Positions 7,956 to 16,140 of a DNA stretch of 32,814 bases are shown here, piece by piece. Within the stretch, counting starts at the first letter, position 1. Each line of letters starts with the position of its first letter. The DNA comes from Aliidongia dinghuensis. Lineage in GTDB: Bacteria; Pseudomonadota; Alphaproteobacteria; ATCC43930; CGMCC-115725. The notes under the pieces were generated by a model, which saw nothing but the letters and a program-made list of their open reading frames with translations, was not told where the DNA came from and did not search any database. The DNA is taken from positions 1 through 32,814 of the forward strand of contig NZ_BMJQ01000033.1 of NCBI RefSeq assembly GCF_014643535.1. Direction: 5' to 3'. Made by a program: the position numbers and the translations under genes.

Positions 7956-9260
7956 TCAGTCTATGAAGGACGGGATGGGATGGCTGGCGGCGAGCTGCCG
8001 GAACAGGTCGACGCGCGCGCGATCGATCGAGGCCGTTGGACCTGCAACGAAAACTGCCGCCAGCTCCCGGCCCAAACGCGAGAAATCCTCAGCGTCGAAG
8101 CCGCGGATCGTGAGCGCGATGGTGCCGAAACGGAACGCCGTCCGAGGCTGTCCGGCGTGATCGGGCGCCCGCATGGCGTTGCCGAGAACGCCATATTCGC
8201 CAAGCTTTGCCACCAGATCCGGTCGCTCCCAGTCTTCCCCGGTGAACGCCATGACCATGTGCGAGTCGGTGCCGCCGGTATAGATCGAGCAGCCGCCAGC
8301 CTCTAAGCCGGTCGCGAGAGCCTTGGCATTCGCCACCACGCTTTGCATCAGGTCGGCAAATGCCGGGCTGCCGACCATCTCCAGCTGGACCGCTCGCGCC
8401 GCAATGAGATTGGCGCCGGCCGGCCCCTGGAGACCGGGGAAGATCGCCTGGTCGATCGCGTCGCCGAAGCGGCTCTGGGCAAAGACGAAGGCGCCATTTC
8501 GCGGGCCGCAGAGTGTCTTCTGGGTCGAGGTCGTCGATACGTCGGAATATGGGACGGGATTGGCATGGAGGCCGGTCGCGATCAGTCCGGCGACATGAGC
8601 GATATCGGTGAACAGGAGCGCCCCAACCTCGTCGGCAATCTTCCGAAGTGCTGCGAAATCCATCTCGCGCGGGTAGGACGACGGGCCTGCGATGATGACG
8701 TGCGGCCGCAGTTTACGCGCCACATCACGGGCCTGATCGAGGTCGAGTGTCCCCATGGGGGTGACGCCGAAGGACGCGACCTCGCGATTGTAGCCGGTGA
8801 TGTGGCGCATCGCGCCATGGCTGACATGGCCTCCGGCGAGCTCGTCGAACGTCAGGACCCGAGCGCCATCGGCCGGGAGAACCGCCCGGAATACGGCCAC
8901 GTTGGCGATCGTCGAGGAGAGTGCCTGGACATTCACGAACTCGGCGCCGAAGAGTGCTTTGGCACGCTCGATCGCCAGCAGCTCGATCGAATCCAGGTGC
9001 TCGCAGTTTCCGACGCTCCGTCGTCCCGGCATGCCGATCGGCGCGCGATTGACGAGATGGGTTCCCTCGATCTGCCGGAGGCCAAGCGGGCAATAGGACG
9101 CCGACGCGATCAGGTTCAGCGATCGCATTTCCAACTCGCGATCGTCCTGGATCAGGCCGACGATATCCGGGCCGAGTTGCGACGCCTGGGAGGAAAAGAA
9201 CCTTTGCCAATCGGCTTGCTTCGGTTGCCCCGAGATCGCGACGTTCATCGCTCCGCTCAT
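7956..9260 (-). CDS. Divergent serine hydroxymethyltransferase-like PLP enzyme
   Basis: A 434-residue member of the SHMT family. The PLP apparatus is present: T-D-I-A-H-V-A-G (Asp219, His222) and S-T-Q-K-T-L (Lys248). The usual His before that Lys is Gln. Around residues 50-87 the family block is strongly altered. A-S-E-N becomes A-S-A-S, and N-K-Y-A-E-G-Y-P-G-K-R-Y-Y-G-G becomes N-R-A-P-I-G-M-P-G-R-R-S-V-G-N. By alignment with E. coli GlyA, Tyr55, Glu57, Tyr64 and Tyr65 are all replaced. Glu57 and Tyr65 serve folate-dependent catalysis and substrate carboxylate binding. A folate-independent aldolase or transaldolase-like role on another beta-hydroxy amino acid is a reasonable inference. The start at 9260 uses AAGGGA nine bases upstream; ATG at 9248 is an alternative. 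It is the first enzyme gene after the transporter. Confidence 0.85.
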   Translation of the reverse strand: MSGAMNVAISGQPKQADWQRFFSSQASQLGPDIVGLIQDDRELEMRSLNLIASASYCPLGLRQIEGTHLVNRAPIGMPGRRSVGNCEHLDSIELLAIERAKALFGAEFVNVQALSSTIANVAVFRAVLPADGARVLTFDELAGGHVSHGAMRHITGYNREVASFGVTPMGTLDLDQARDVARKLRPHVIIAGPSSYPREMDFAALRKIADEVGALLFTDIAHVAGLIATGLHANPVPYSDVSTTSTQKTLCGPRNGAFVFAQSRFGDAIDQAIFPGLQGPAGANLIAARAVQLEMVGSPAFADLMQSVVANAKALATGLEAGGCSIYTGGTDSHMVMAFTGEDWERPDLVAKLGEYGVLGNAMRAPDHAGQPRTAFRFGTIALTIRGFDAEDFSRLGRELAAVFVAGPTASIDRARVDLFRQLAASHPIPSFID

Positions 9261-9365
9261 TCCATGAATTCCCTTATTCCGGTTCAGTTGGGCCGACGAG
9301 GTGGTGCGGGCTTCGTGGTGGAAGCCGGACAACCGCCCCGTCGGCGTTGCACCGCTCGGCGTGAG

Positions 9366-10160
9366 CTAGTGCCGCAGTACGCGTGACAGGAAGGTTCGGG
9401 TCCGCTCGTGGGCTGGCCGGTCGAAGATCTCGTCCGGGGTGCCGATCTCGAGGATCCGCCCGTGATCGATGTAGACGACACGGTCGGCGACCTCGCGGGC
9501 GAACCCCATCTCATGGGTGACGATCATCATCGTCATGCCCTCTCGAGCGAGTTCGCGCATGACATCGAGAACCTCGCCCACCATCTCGGGGTCCAGGGCG
9601 GAGGTCGGCTCGTCGAACAGCATGATGTGCGGCTCCATCGCCAGGGACCTGGCGATGGCGACCCGCTGCTGCTGACCGCCGGAAAGCTGCCCCGGAAATT
9701 TGTGGGCGTGCTCCTTCAGTCCGACCCGTTCCAGCAGGCGCAGGCCCAAGGCCTTGGCCTCCGCCGGCGTTTTCTTGCGGACACGCATCGGCGCGATGGC
9801 GACGTTGTCGATCGCGCTCATGTGCGGGAACAGATTGAACTGCTGGAAGACCATGCCGACGCCCTTTCGGATGTCGGCCAGTTTCTTCTCGCCACCGAAC
9901 TCTCTGTCGGCCTGCGTCGGCATATCGAAGCCGTCTACCCGCAGCCTGCCGCTCTGGAACATCTCGAGGCCGTTCACGCAGCGGATGAGCGTGGACTTGC
10001 CGGAACCGCTGGCGCCGATGATAACGACGACCTCGCCCTTGCCGACCTCGAGGTCGACGTCCTTGAGCACATGGAACGAGCCGTAGGACTTGTTCAGGCT
10101 GGCGATCGAGACGATCGCCCCCACTGGAAAGGCCGCGGATTTTTGGTCGCTGACGATCAT
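9366..10160 (-). CDS. aapP: ATP-binding protein of general L-amino-acid ABC importer
   Basis: A 264-residue PAAT-family ATPase energising amino-acid uptake at the inner membrane. It has Walker A G-A-S-G-S-G-K-S-T (about 49-57), a Q-loop in V-F-Q-Q-F-N-L-F-P, signature L-S-G-G-Q-Q-Q-R, Walker B I-M-L-F-D-E-P-T-S-A-L-D-P, and the switch T-H-E-M. The start ATG overlaps the aapM stop by four bases (ATGA) and has AAGGGG upstream. An open frame runs on upstream of this ATG but is antisense or overlap noise. A six-base hairpin (9309-9326) lies in the 105-base gap before the SHMT-like gene. Confidence 0.93.
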   Translation of the reverse strand: MIVSDQKSAAFPVGAIVSIASLNKSYGSFHVLKDVDLEVGKGEVVVIIGASGSGKSTLIRCVNGLEMFQSGRLRVDGFDMPTQADREFGGEKKLADIRKGVGMVFQQFNLFPHMSAIDNVAIAPMRVRKKTPAEAKALGLRLLERVGLKEHAHKFPGQLSGGQQQRVAIARSLAMEPHIMLFDEPTSALDPEMVGEVLDVMRELAREGMTMMIVTHEMGFAREVADRVVYIDHGRILEIGTPDEIFDRPAHERTRTFLSRVLRH

Positions 10161-11290
10161 CGCGATCCCCTTGCGAGAAAGGCTTCCAGGCGACGCGACG
10201 CGTAGGTGATGGTCGCGCCAATCGTGAAGTAGACGGCGAACAGGAAGACGTAGATCTCGTAGATCCGGCTGCTGTTCTGCGGGTCTGCGAGGATCATTTG
10301 CCCGGCTCGCAGGAAGTCGGTCAGGCCGATGATGAAAACGAGCGTGGCGCCATTGAAGATGTCGAGGATCTGGCCGACCAGCGATGGGACGACGACCCTG
10401 AGCGCCTGCGGCAGGACGATATCGACGTTCACGCTCCAGGTGCTCATCCCGAGCGAGCGCGCCGCTTCGACCTGGCCCGGCGGCAAGGCCTGCAGGCCGC
10501 TCCGGAAATACTCGGCCACATAAGCGGCAAAGAAGAGCGTGAAGCCGGCCAAGCCTCTGAGGAAGCTCGGGACGGTAGCGTCGGGGGCCAGCAGCGGAAC
10601 GACCACCCAGATCCAGTAGACGACCAGGATCAGCGGGATCGACCGCATGATCTCGATGTAGCCCGTCGAGAGCACTCTCACGCTGGCAATTCGGCTCTGA
10701 CGACCAAACGCCAGCAGGATGCCGAGCGGCAGCGTCAGCACCGATGCGGCGAGCGTCAGCAGAACGCTCAGCAGAAGACCGCCCCACGATTCCAATCCGG
10801 GTGGGGCCAGCACCAGGTAGAGCGCCACCAGTGCGACCAGCATGATGGGCAGGGCAAACCGCTTCGCCTTGGCCGAGCGTGACGCGACCAGGCAGGCAGC
10901 GAGGCCCAACCAGCCGCAACCGACGGTCAAAGCCGCCTGAAAAGCCCCGAACACGGGTTCGACCGCGACGCCGATGGCGCCGGAGAGAATGGCCAGGGTG
11001 ATCAGGCTCGCCGCCATGGGGCGCATGCAAAGACCGAGGCCAAGACCGAACAGCGTCGCGAGAACCGCAACGGCGAACCAGGTCCGCCAGAGCTGGTCGA
11101 CAGGGTAGATGCCGATCATCAGCACCCGCAGGCTGTCAAAGAGCACATCCCAGCGCGCGACCAGGAACACCCAGTCCGCGAGGCTGTAGAGCACCCAGGC
11201 CAACAAGGGGATCGTGATGAGCGAGAGTGCGATATCGAAAGGCTTCGCAAACAGGTTGCGGTGAAGCCAGGTCACACCGGCGGCGGTCAT
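10157..11290 (-). CDS. aapM: Amino-acid ABC importer permease AapM-like
   Basis: A 377-residue membrane protein with about eight hydrophobic segments and the PAAT permease domain in the C-terminal half. That half shows Y-I-E-I-M-R-S-I-P-L-I-L, then the EAA loop E-A-A-R-S-L-G-M with L-P-Q-A-L-R-V-V-V-P-S-L. The long N-terminal extension with extra membrane segments is characteristic of AapM/BztC rather than of short GlnP-like permeases. It overlaps aapQ upstream and aapP downstream by four bases each, indicating translational coupling. It should pair with AapQ as a heterodimeric channel. Confidence 0.9.
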   Translation of the reverse strand: MTAAGVTWLHRNLFAKPFDIALSLITIPLLAWVLYSLADWVFLVARWDVLFDSLRVLMIGIYPVDQLWRTWFAVAVLATLFGLGLGLCMRPMAASLITLAILSGAIGVAVEPVFGAFQAALTVGCGWLGLAACLVASRSAKAKRFALPIMLVALVALYLVLAPPGLESWGGLLLSVLLTLAASVLTLPLGILLAFGRQSRIASVRVLSTGYIEIMRSIPLILVVYWIWVVVPLLAPDATVPSFLRGLAGFTLFFAAYVAEYFRSGLQALPPGQVEAARSLGMSTWSVNVDIVLPQALRVVVPSLVGQILDIFNGATLVFIIGLTDFLRAGQMILADPQNSSRIYEIYVFLFAVYFTIGATITYASRRLEAFLARGSR

Positions 11291-12477
11291 CGCGCACCCC
11301 CGAGGGTGTTCACCCGCCGAATGACGATATTGATGCCGGCGCTGATGGCCCAACTCAGAATGAGGTAAGTCAGGATGACGATGAGGACGCCTTCCAGATT
11401 GCGCCCAGTCTGGTTGGAGACCGTGCCATAGACATTGAAGAGATCGGGATAGCCGATGGCGATGCCCAGCGACGTATCCTTGGTCAGGCTGATGTACCGA
11501 TTGCCGAGCGACGGCAGCACGACCCGGAAGACCTGGGGCAGGATGATGTCGCGAAGCGTGGAGGATCGCGACAGACCCAGGGCGCTCGCAGCCTCCCATT
11601 GTCCTCTGGGCATTGCGTCGATCGCACCACGCACGATCTCGGCGACGTAGGCAGAGCTGTTGACCACGATTGCCAGCAAAATGGCGGTGAATTCGGGTGT
11701 CAGCGCGATGCCGCCGGTGGCACCAAAACGCGTGGAGACGGGCAGATCGACCGAAACGGGAAAACCCAGCCAGACCGAGGCGACGACGGCGATGACCGAT
11801 GCGACGCAGAGCCAAAGCCCAGCGGCGCGCCGGCGCAGCAGGAATGCTGCCAGCAAACTTGCCGCCGCGCCGATCACCAGCAACCACGCAATGGGCTGCG
11901 CGTCGTCGACGACCGTCAGGCCTGGGAGAAACACACCCGCTTGGCTCGCGATCAGGCTACCCAGCCAGTGCGAAGCGGCATTGGCGGGAGGAAATTTCAA
12001 TACAACCGCGAAGTACCAGAACACGATCTGGATCAGCAGCGGGGTGTTTCGGACGCATTCCACCAGGCCGAAGGACAAGTTGCGAACGAGCCAGTTGCCC
12101 GAGAGCCGACCGATGCCGACGAGGGTGCCGAAGACCGTGCTGAAGACGATCGCGGCAATCGCGACCTTCAGGCTATTTGAGAGTCCCGCGACGAGCGCTT
12201 CGGCGTTCGTATCGGAAGATGAGAATGGCTCGACCACAGGGCGGAGCCCGTCGAAAGCGACGGTCCACCCTTCGCTTAGACTGAGATTAGCGGCGGTCCA
12301 GAGATAGCCGAACGAAAACTGGATCCCTTTGGCCGCCAGCGCGGACCGGACTGATAGGCAAAGCCAGGCTACCAGAACAACGACCAGGCCCACGATCAGG
12401 GTCTGTATCAGCCCGCGTCGAACTCGCACGAGGCGACGCTGTGAGACGCTGACGAACCGTGCCTCTGTCATCTCCAT
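11287..12477 (-). CDS. aapQ: Amino-acid ABC importer permease AapQ-like
   Basis: A 396-residue permease. It has an N-terminal membrane segment (L-I-V-G-L-V-V-V-L-V-A-W) and the PAAT motif C-V-R-N-T-P-L-L-I-Q-I-V-F-W-Y-F near residue 130. A central insertion with extra helices, typical of AapQ/BztB, follows. The C-terminal EAA loop is E-A-A-S-A-L-G-L with L-P-Q-V-F-R-V-V-L-P-S-L. ATG 12477 is chosen because GGGAG lies seven bases upstream; the frame to 12636 extends back over aapJ. It lies 52 bases downstream of aapJ, with a strong hairpin between. Confidence 0.9.
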   Translation of the reverse strand: MEMTEARFVSVSQRRLVRVRRGLIQTLIVGLVVVLVAWLCLSVRSALAAKGIQFSFGYLWTAANLSLSEGWTVAFDGLRPVVEPFSSSDTNAEALVAGLSNSLKVAIAAIVFSTVFGTLVGIGRLSGNWLVRNLSFGLVECVRNTPLLIQIVFWYFAVVLKFPPANAASHWLGSLIASQAGVFLPGLTVVDDAQPIAWLLVIGAAASLLAAFLLRRRAAGLWLCVASVIAVVASVWLGFPVSVDLPVSTRFGATGGIALTPEFTAILLAIVVNSSAYVAEIVRGAIDAMPRGQWEAASALGLSRSSTLRDIILPQVFRVVLPSLGNRYISLTKDTSLGIAIGYPDLFNVYGTVSNQTGRNLEGVLIVILTYLILSWAISAGINIVIRRVNTLGGAR

Positions 12478-12495
12478 TGATCTGCTCCCTTGGTC

Positions 12496-12519
12496 GACGC
12501 GGGCCGACCGGCCTGCGTC
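12496..12519 (-). other. GC-rich intercistronic hairpin after aapJ
   Basis: GACGC-x-GGCC, loop of four, GGCC-x-GCGTC: nine pairs with one mismatch. There is no T-tract, so it is more likely an mRNA-stabilising or partial-attenuation element than a terminator. It would leave the binding-protein transcript more abundant than the permeases. Confidence 0.6.
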
Positions 12520-12529
12520 GAAGCCTGTC

Positions 12530-13561
12530 TCAGTTCCAAGGGGGAGAGTATTCGGCGCCGCCCTTCGACCAGGCCGCATTGGGCGTGCCGGTCCGATCGA
12601 TGAAATACGGCGTCTTAGGACCGAGGTTGCGGTCATAGATTTCGCCGTAGTTTCCGACCGCCTTGATCATCGAGGCGATGAAGTCGTTGCCCACCCCGAA
12701 ATCCGCACCGAAGCCGTTCTTGACGCCAAGGAATTTCTGGATGAACGGATCATCGCTCTTCAGCTTTTCAGCCAGATTAGCGGTGGTGATGTCCCACTCT
12801 TCGGCCTGGAACAGTGCGTAGGTCGCCCATCGGAGCAGGTTGCGCCATTTCGAATCATTTGCGACGACGAAGCCCGCAAAGGGGGATTTGTCGAGCGTGT
12901 CCGGCAGGATCGTGTAGTCCTGCGGCTTGGCTGAATTGCCCCGCCAGGCCGCCAGAGCCGACTTGTCGGTCGACATGGCGTTGCAGCGGCCGCCTTCGAG
13001 CGCGGAGAACAGCTTCTCTAGATTCTCGAACGTGAGAACCTTGGTGGACTTGAAATTATACTTCTTGATCGTGTTGGCGAGCGTGCTCTCGGTGCCCGAT
13101 CCCTGCGTGGTGCAAATGGTGGCGCCTTCGAGGTCCGTCACGGATTTCACGCCGGCCGACGCCTTCACCATGATGCCGGTGCCGTCGTAGAAATTGATCG
13201 GCAGAAAGTCGATGCCGATCGCGGATTCCCGGACCGGCTTGACGGTCGTATGCGCGAACACGACGTCGACTTGGCCCGTCTGCAGCGCGTTGAACCGGCT
13301 CTTATCGGTCACGATGACAAAGTTCACCTTTGAGCCGTCACCGAAGACGGCTGCAGCCATCGCGCGACAGAAGTCGACGTCGAGACCTTCCATCTTGCCA
13401 GTCTTGGTATTGAGATACCCAAACCCCGGGGCGGTATTGTCGGTGCCGCAATTCAGCGCGCCACGCTGCTTCACCGTGTCCAGCACAGTTGCCGAGGCGG
13501 TGCTGGTCCAGAAGGCGGCCGCGACAGCCAGCCCTGAAGTCAAAAATGTTCCATTTTTCAT
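12530..13561 (-). CDS. aapJ: Periplasmic binding protein of general L-amino-acid importer
   Basis: A 343-residue class 3 solute-binding protein that captures amino acids in the periplasm for AapQMP. Residues 1-24 are a signal peptide (M-K-N-G-T-F, hydrophobic core, A-S-A cleavage site). The mature part starts with L-D-T-V-K-Q-R-G-A-L-N-C-G, an AapJ/BztA hallmark. It continues with G-L-D-V-D-F-C-R-A-M-A-A-A and ends G-V-G-N-D-F-I-A-S-M-I-K-A-V-G-N-Y-G-E-I-Y. The length is normal for the family. ATG 13561 is chosen because the signal peptide begins there; the longer frame to 13612 would bury it. It is the first gene of the operon, facing a LysR gene across 345 bases. Confidence 0.93.
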   Translation of the reverse strand: MKNGTFLTSGLAVAAAFWTSTASATVLDTVKQRGALNCGTDNTAPGFGYLNTKTGKMEGLDVDFCRAMAAAVFGDGSKVNFVIVTDKSRFNALQTGQVDVVFAHTTVKPVRESAIGIDFLPINFYDGTGIMVKASAGVKSVTDLEGATICTTQGSGTESTLANTIKKYNFKSTKVLTFENLEKLFSALEGGRCNAMSTDKSALAAWRGNSAKPQDYTILPDTLDKSPFAGFVVANDSKWRNLLRWATYALFQAEEWDITTANLAEKLKSDDPFIQKFLGVKNGFGADFGVGNDFIASMIKAVGNYGEIYDRNLGPKTPYFIDRTGTPNAAWSKGGAEYSPPWN

Positions 13562-13906
13562 TTCCCAAACACCCCTTCCTGCTGAAGCGTCGATCGAACC
13601 CGGAGCGCTCAAGCGCCCTCGTTTTGCCGGAGGGGTTCACTCCGTAGTCAAACGCATGCGACTAGTCGGTCACCGAAGTGCGAGAATGGCGTTCCCCGGT
13701 CTCGCGGATTCGACTTGCTGCATGCCGTCGCATTTACAGAAGCTTCAGCCAGATCGACTTGCGGTTGTCAGGTCGATTTCTTCGAGGCGGTCGCTTATGA
13801 CGAAAACGCTACGGCCAACCATCAATGCAGGTCTACTTAATTATTATTGACATATACGTAAGTAAAAATGCATGGTAGCAAGCTAGGCAAAGCCAGGGGT
13901 GAATCC
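13562..13906. promoter_or_regulatory. Divergent control region between aapJ and the LysR gene
   Basis: No gene is supported here. The region becomes AT-rich near 13835-13870. There TACTTA (13834-13839) and TAAGTA (13859-13864) form an inverted repeat with 19 bases between, and TTGACA lies at 13847-13852. This is a plausible LysR-type operator overlapping a -35 element. No convincing -10 could be fixed for either direction. Confidence 0.5.
13834..13864. promoter_or_regulatory. Candidate LysR-type operator (TACTTA-N19-TAAGTA)
   Basis: Perfect six-base inverted repeat flanking an AT-rich core that contains TTGACA. It lies 43 bases before the chosen LysR start. LysR regulators commonly bind such interrupted dyads upstream of their own divergent gene. 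Specific use here is inferred. Confidence 0.4.
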
Positions 13907-14809
13907 ATGGATTTTGGGCGCCTCCGCACACTTCGCGAGCTGTCGCTGCGTAAAACAATGTCTTCGGTCGCCGAGGCATTGTTGATCTCGCCCTCGGCGG
14001 TTTCGCAGCAGATCGCCCTTCTGGAGGACGAGGTCGGGATCAGCCTCGTCGAACGGCGCGGAAGAGGCGTGCGCCTGACCCCGGCCGGCGAGCGCTTGGT
14101 CGAGCATGCGGGAAAGGTCATTGGCATTATCGAAGAGGCGAAAACCGATCTCGCGGAATTGAAGCGAACGGTCGCCGGCGAACTGAGGGTTTCAGCGTTT
14201 CCGTCGGTTGCCGCATCGCTGATTCCCCGGACTATGAAAGCGCTAGCGGACCGTTTCCCTGACCTGGTTACCACCTTCGACGAACTTGAGCCGATGGATA
14301 GTCTCGCGGCACTCCGCGCTTGGCGGATCGACGTTGCAATCGTCGACGATCTGAGCACGGCGTCGGGATTTCCGGAGGGGACGGTGGAAATGCACCATCT
14401 GCTGGATGACAGCTTGTTCGTGCTACTGCCGCTCGATCATCGATTTTCCGGCGACGATACCGTCTCGCTAGGAGAGTTGAGCGGTGAGAAGTGGGCATTG
14501 GACACCTCATCCAGCACCTATACCGGCGTGATCGTAGGAGCTTGTCGAGATGCTGGGTTCGATCCAACTATCAACGGCCACTGCCACGGGTTCGAGGTTG
14601 TGCGCGCGCTGATCGCAGCCGGCTGCTCGATATCGATCATCCCCGGCTTGCGAGGCCGCGATTACATTGGAGACCTCTGCATGAAAGAGATCCGTCCACG
14701 AATCGTGCGCGGGATCTTCCTGGCCTATCGACGTGGCGAGAAACGCAACCCGGCAATTGCGGCCTTCATATCGGAGCTAGAGAAAGTCGTCGGTTCGAGC
14801 TGCGGGTAG
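13907..14809 (+). CDS. LysR-family regulator, divergent to the Aap operon
   Basis: A 300-residue LysR transcription factor. The N-terminal winged HTH is D-F-G-R-L-R-T-L-R-E-L followed by S-V-A-E-A-L-L-I-S-P-S-A-V-S-Q-Q-I-A-L-L-E-D-E-V-G (given in part). Next come L-V-E-R-R-G-R-G-V-R-L-T-P-A-G and a type 2 periplasmic-binding effector domain. ATG 13907 has AGGGGTGA upstream and starts exactly at the HTH; ATG 13868 would add 13 residues without such support. The divergent arrangement makes it the likely activator of aapJQMP and the downstream enzymes, with an unusual amino acid as a possible co-inducer. Confidence 0.9.
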   Translation: MDFGRLRTLRELSLRKTMSSVAEALLISPSAVSQQIALLEDEVGISLVERRGRGVRLTPAGERLVEHAGKVIGIIEEAKTDLAELKRTVAGELRVSAFPSVAASLIPRTMKALADRFPDLVTTFDELEPMDSLAALRAWRIDVAIVDDLSTASGFPEGTVEMHHLLDDSLFVLLPLDHRFSGDDTVSLGELSGEKWALDTSSSTYTGVIVGACRDAGFDPTINGHCHGFEVVRALIAAGCSISIIPGLRGRDYIGDLCMKEIRPRIVRGIFLAYRRGEKRNPAIAAFISELEKVVGSSCG

Positions 14810-15132
14810 CCTCCATCACCGGATGGTGCTCTCGGGTCGATTTGAGATGGTCCGGCGTTGGCGCGGACGAAAGATCATGCCCCGATGCCGTCCGACCGGA
14901 TGTCTAGATGAAGCTCCATGATGCCAGTCCGCGGGTCGGCAGCCCGGTACTCGCCGGCCGTTTCTTTCCCACGGCTTCGCGCCCATTATTGCCGTTCCCA
15001 GGGCGTTCGCCCACTGCTCCAGAGCGGCCGTTCCGCTGGCTGCGCTTTCCCCGACCTGGCAACGGCTCGGTTGCTCAAGTCGGCTGCAGCAGACAAGATG
15101 CCGATCAGCCTGGCATCGTCCCCGAGCGTCCG
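14810..15132. other. Gap between two LysR genes, no gene seen
   Basis: 323 bases. The frame of the downstream LysR gene is open from 14908 but shows no family similarity before 15133. Reverse-strand frames are featureless Arg/Ser-rich shadows. No terminator with a T-tract was found after 14809. Confidence 0.5.
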
Positions 15133-16140
15133 ATGAGTGCACCGCCTCGTATCCGCCATCTCAACTGGAACCTGCTGCGCACCTTCCTCGTCATTGTCGA
15201 GGAAAAGAGCATCACCAAGGCGGCGGATCGGCTGCTGGTGCGCCAGCCGACGGTGACGGCGGCCCTGCAGAAGCTTGAAGAGACGCTGGGCGCCCGGCTG
15301 ATCCAACGCGACAGCCGACGCTTCGTGCTGACCAGCCGCGGCGAGGCGCTGCGCAAGGAATGCCTGGAGATCTCGCGTCGCGTCGAGCGGATCGGCGAGC
15401 TGGTGGCGACCGGCGATGACGGCTTGACCGGGACCGTGCGGATCCTGGCCGTGACGCAGATGATGCTGCCCGCGCTCGATCGGGCGCTCGAGCGCATGCA
15501 CCGTATGCACCCGTCGGTGACGGCCTCGATCAGCGTCGCCAACAGCCTCGAGATTGCGCGCTCGGTCTCCCAGCGCTCGGCGCCGTTCGGCTTCTGCCTG
15601 CTGCAGAAGCCGCTGGCAGCGCTCGATTGCCGGCTGCTGATGCGCGAGACCTTCGGCATCTATTGCGGCCGGTCCCATCCACTTTACGGCCGGACCGACA
15701 CTGTGCTCGGCGATCTGCGCGAGGAGCCGTTCGTGGGCTTTGCCTGCGGGCAGGAGGGTGGCGCCCTTGAGCCCATGGTGGCGCTGCGCGAAGGCGCCGG
15801 GCTCGGTGCGCGCACCTCGGGCTTGAGCGCCGACCTGGGCGAGGTCCAGCGCATGATCGTGGCCGGCATCGGCATCGGCATCCTGCCGGTCGCGGCGGCA
15901 GAGGCCGCGGCCGAGCGCGGCCTGCTCTGGCGGCTGCCGGATGTCGGGGCCGAACTCGGCGCCGATCTCTATTTCCTGACCAATCCTGAGATGCAGCTGA
16001 GCGCCGCCGAGGCGGCCTTCCTGGAAATCTTCCGGGAGGTCGCGTTCGATGGCCAGGGTCTGCCCGTCGAAAGCGACGGGCAGCCGGGGACGGTCACACC
16101 GCTCCGGCCCGTGCCAGCACGGCTTGAAGCAGCACGTTGA
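15133..16140 (+). CDS. LysR-family transcription regulator
   Basis: A 335-residue LysR protein. The HTH covers residues 7-66 (N-W-N-L-L-R-T-F-L-V-I-V-E-E-K-S-I-T-K-A, then R-Q-P-T-V-T-A-A-L-Q-K-L-E, then L-T-S-R-G-E-A-L). An effector domain follows, with the G-I-G-I-G-I-L-P motif near residue 260. ATG 15133 is chosen because the HTH follows at once; the 75 upstream codons look non-coding. The 3' end overlaps the convergent carbamoylase gene by 47 bases. The last ~25 residues are a Gly/Pro-rich tail. Targets are unknown; the carbamoylase and the cyclodeaminase operon are the nearest candidates. Confidence 0.88.
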   Translation: MSAPPRIRHLNWNLLRTFLVIVEEKSITKAADRLLVRQPTVTAALQKLEETLGARLIQRDSRRFVLTSRGEALRKECLEISRRVERIGELVATGDDGLTGTVRILAVTQMMLPALDRALERMHRMHPSVTASISVANSLEIARSVSQRSAPFGFCLLQKPLAALDCRLLMRETFGIYCGRSHPLYGRTDTVLGDLREEPFVGFACGQEGGALEPMVALREGAGLGARTSGLSADLGEVQRMIVAGIGIGILPVAAAEAAAERGLLWRLPDVGAELGADLYFLTNPEMQLSAAEAAFLEIFREVAFDGQGLPVESDGQPGTVTPLRPVPARLEAAR

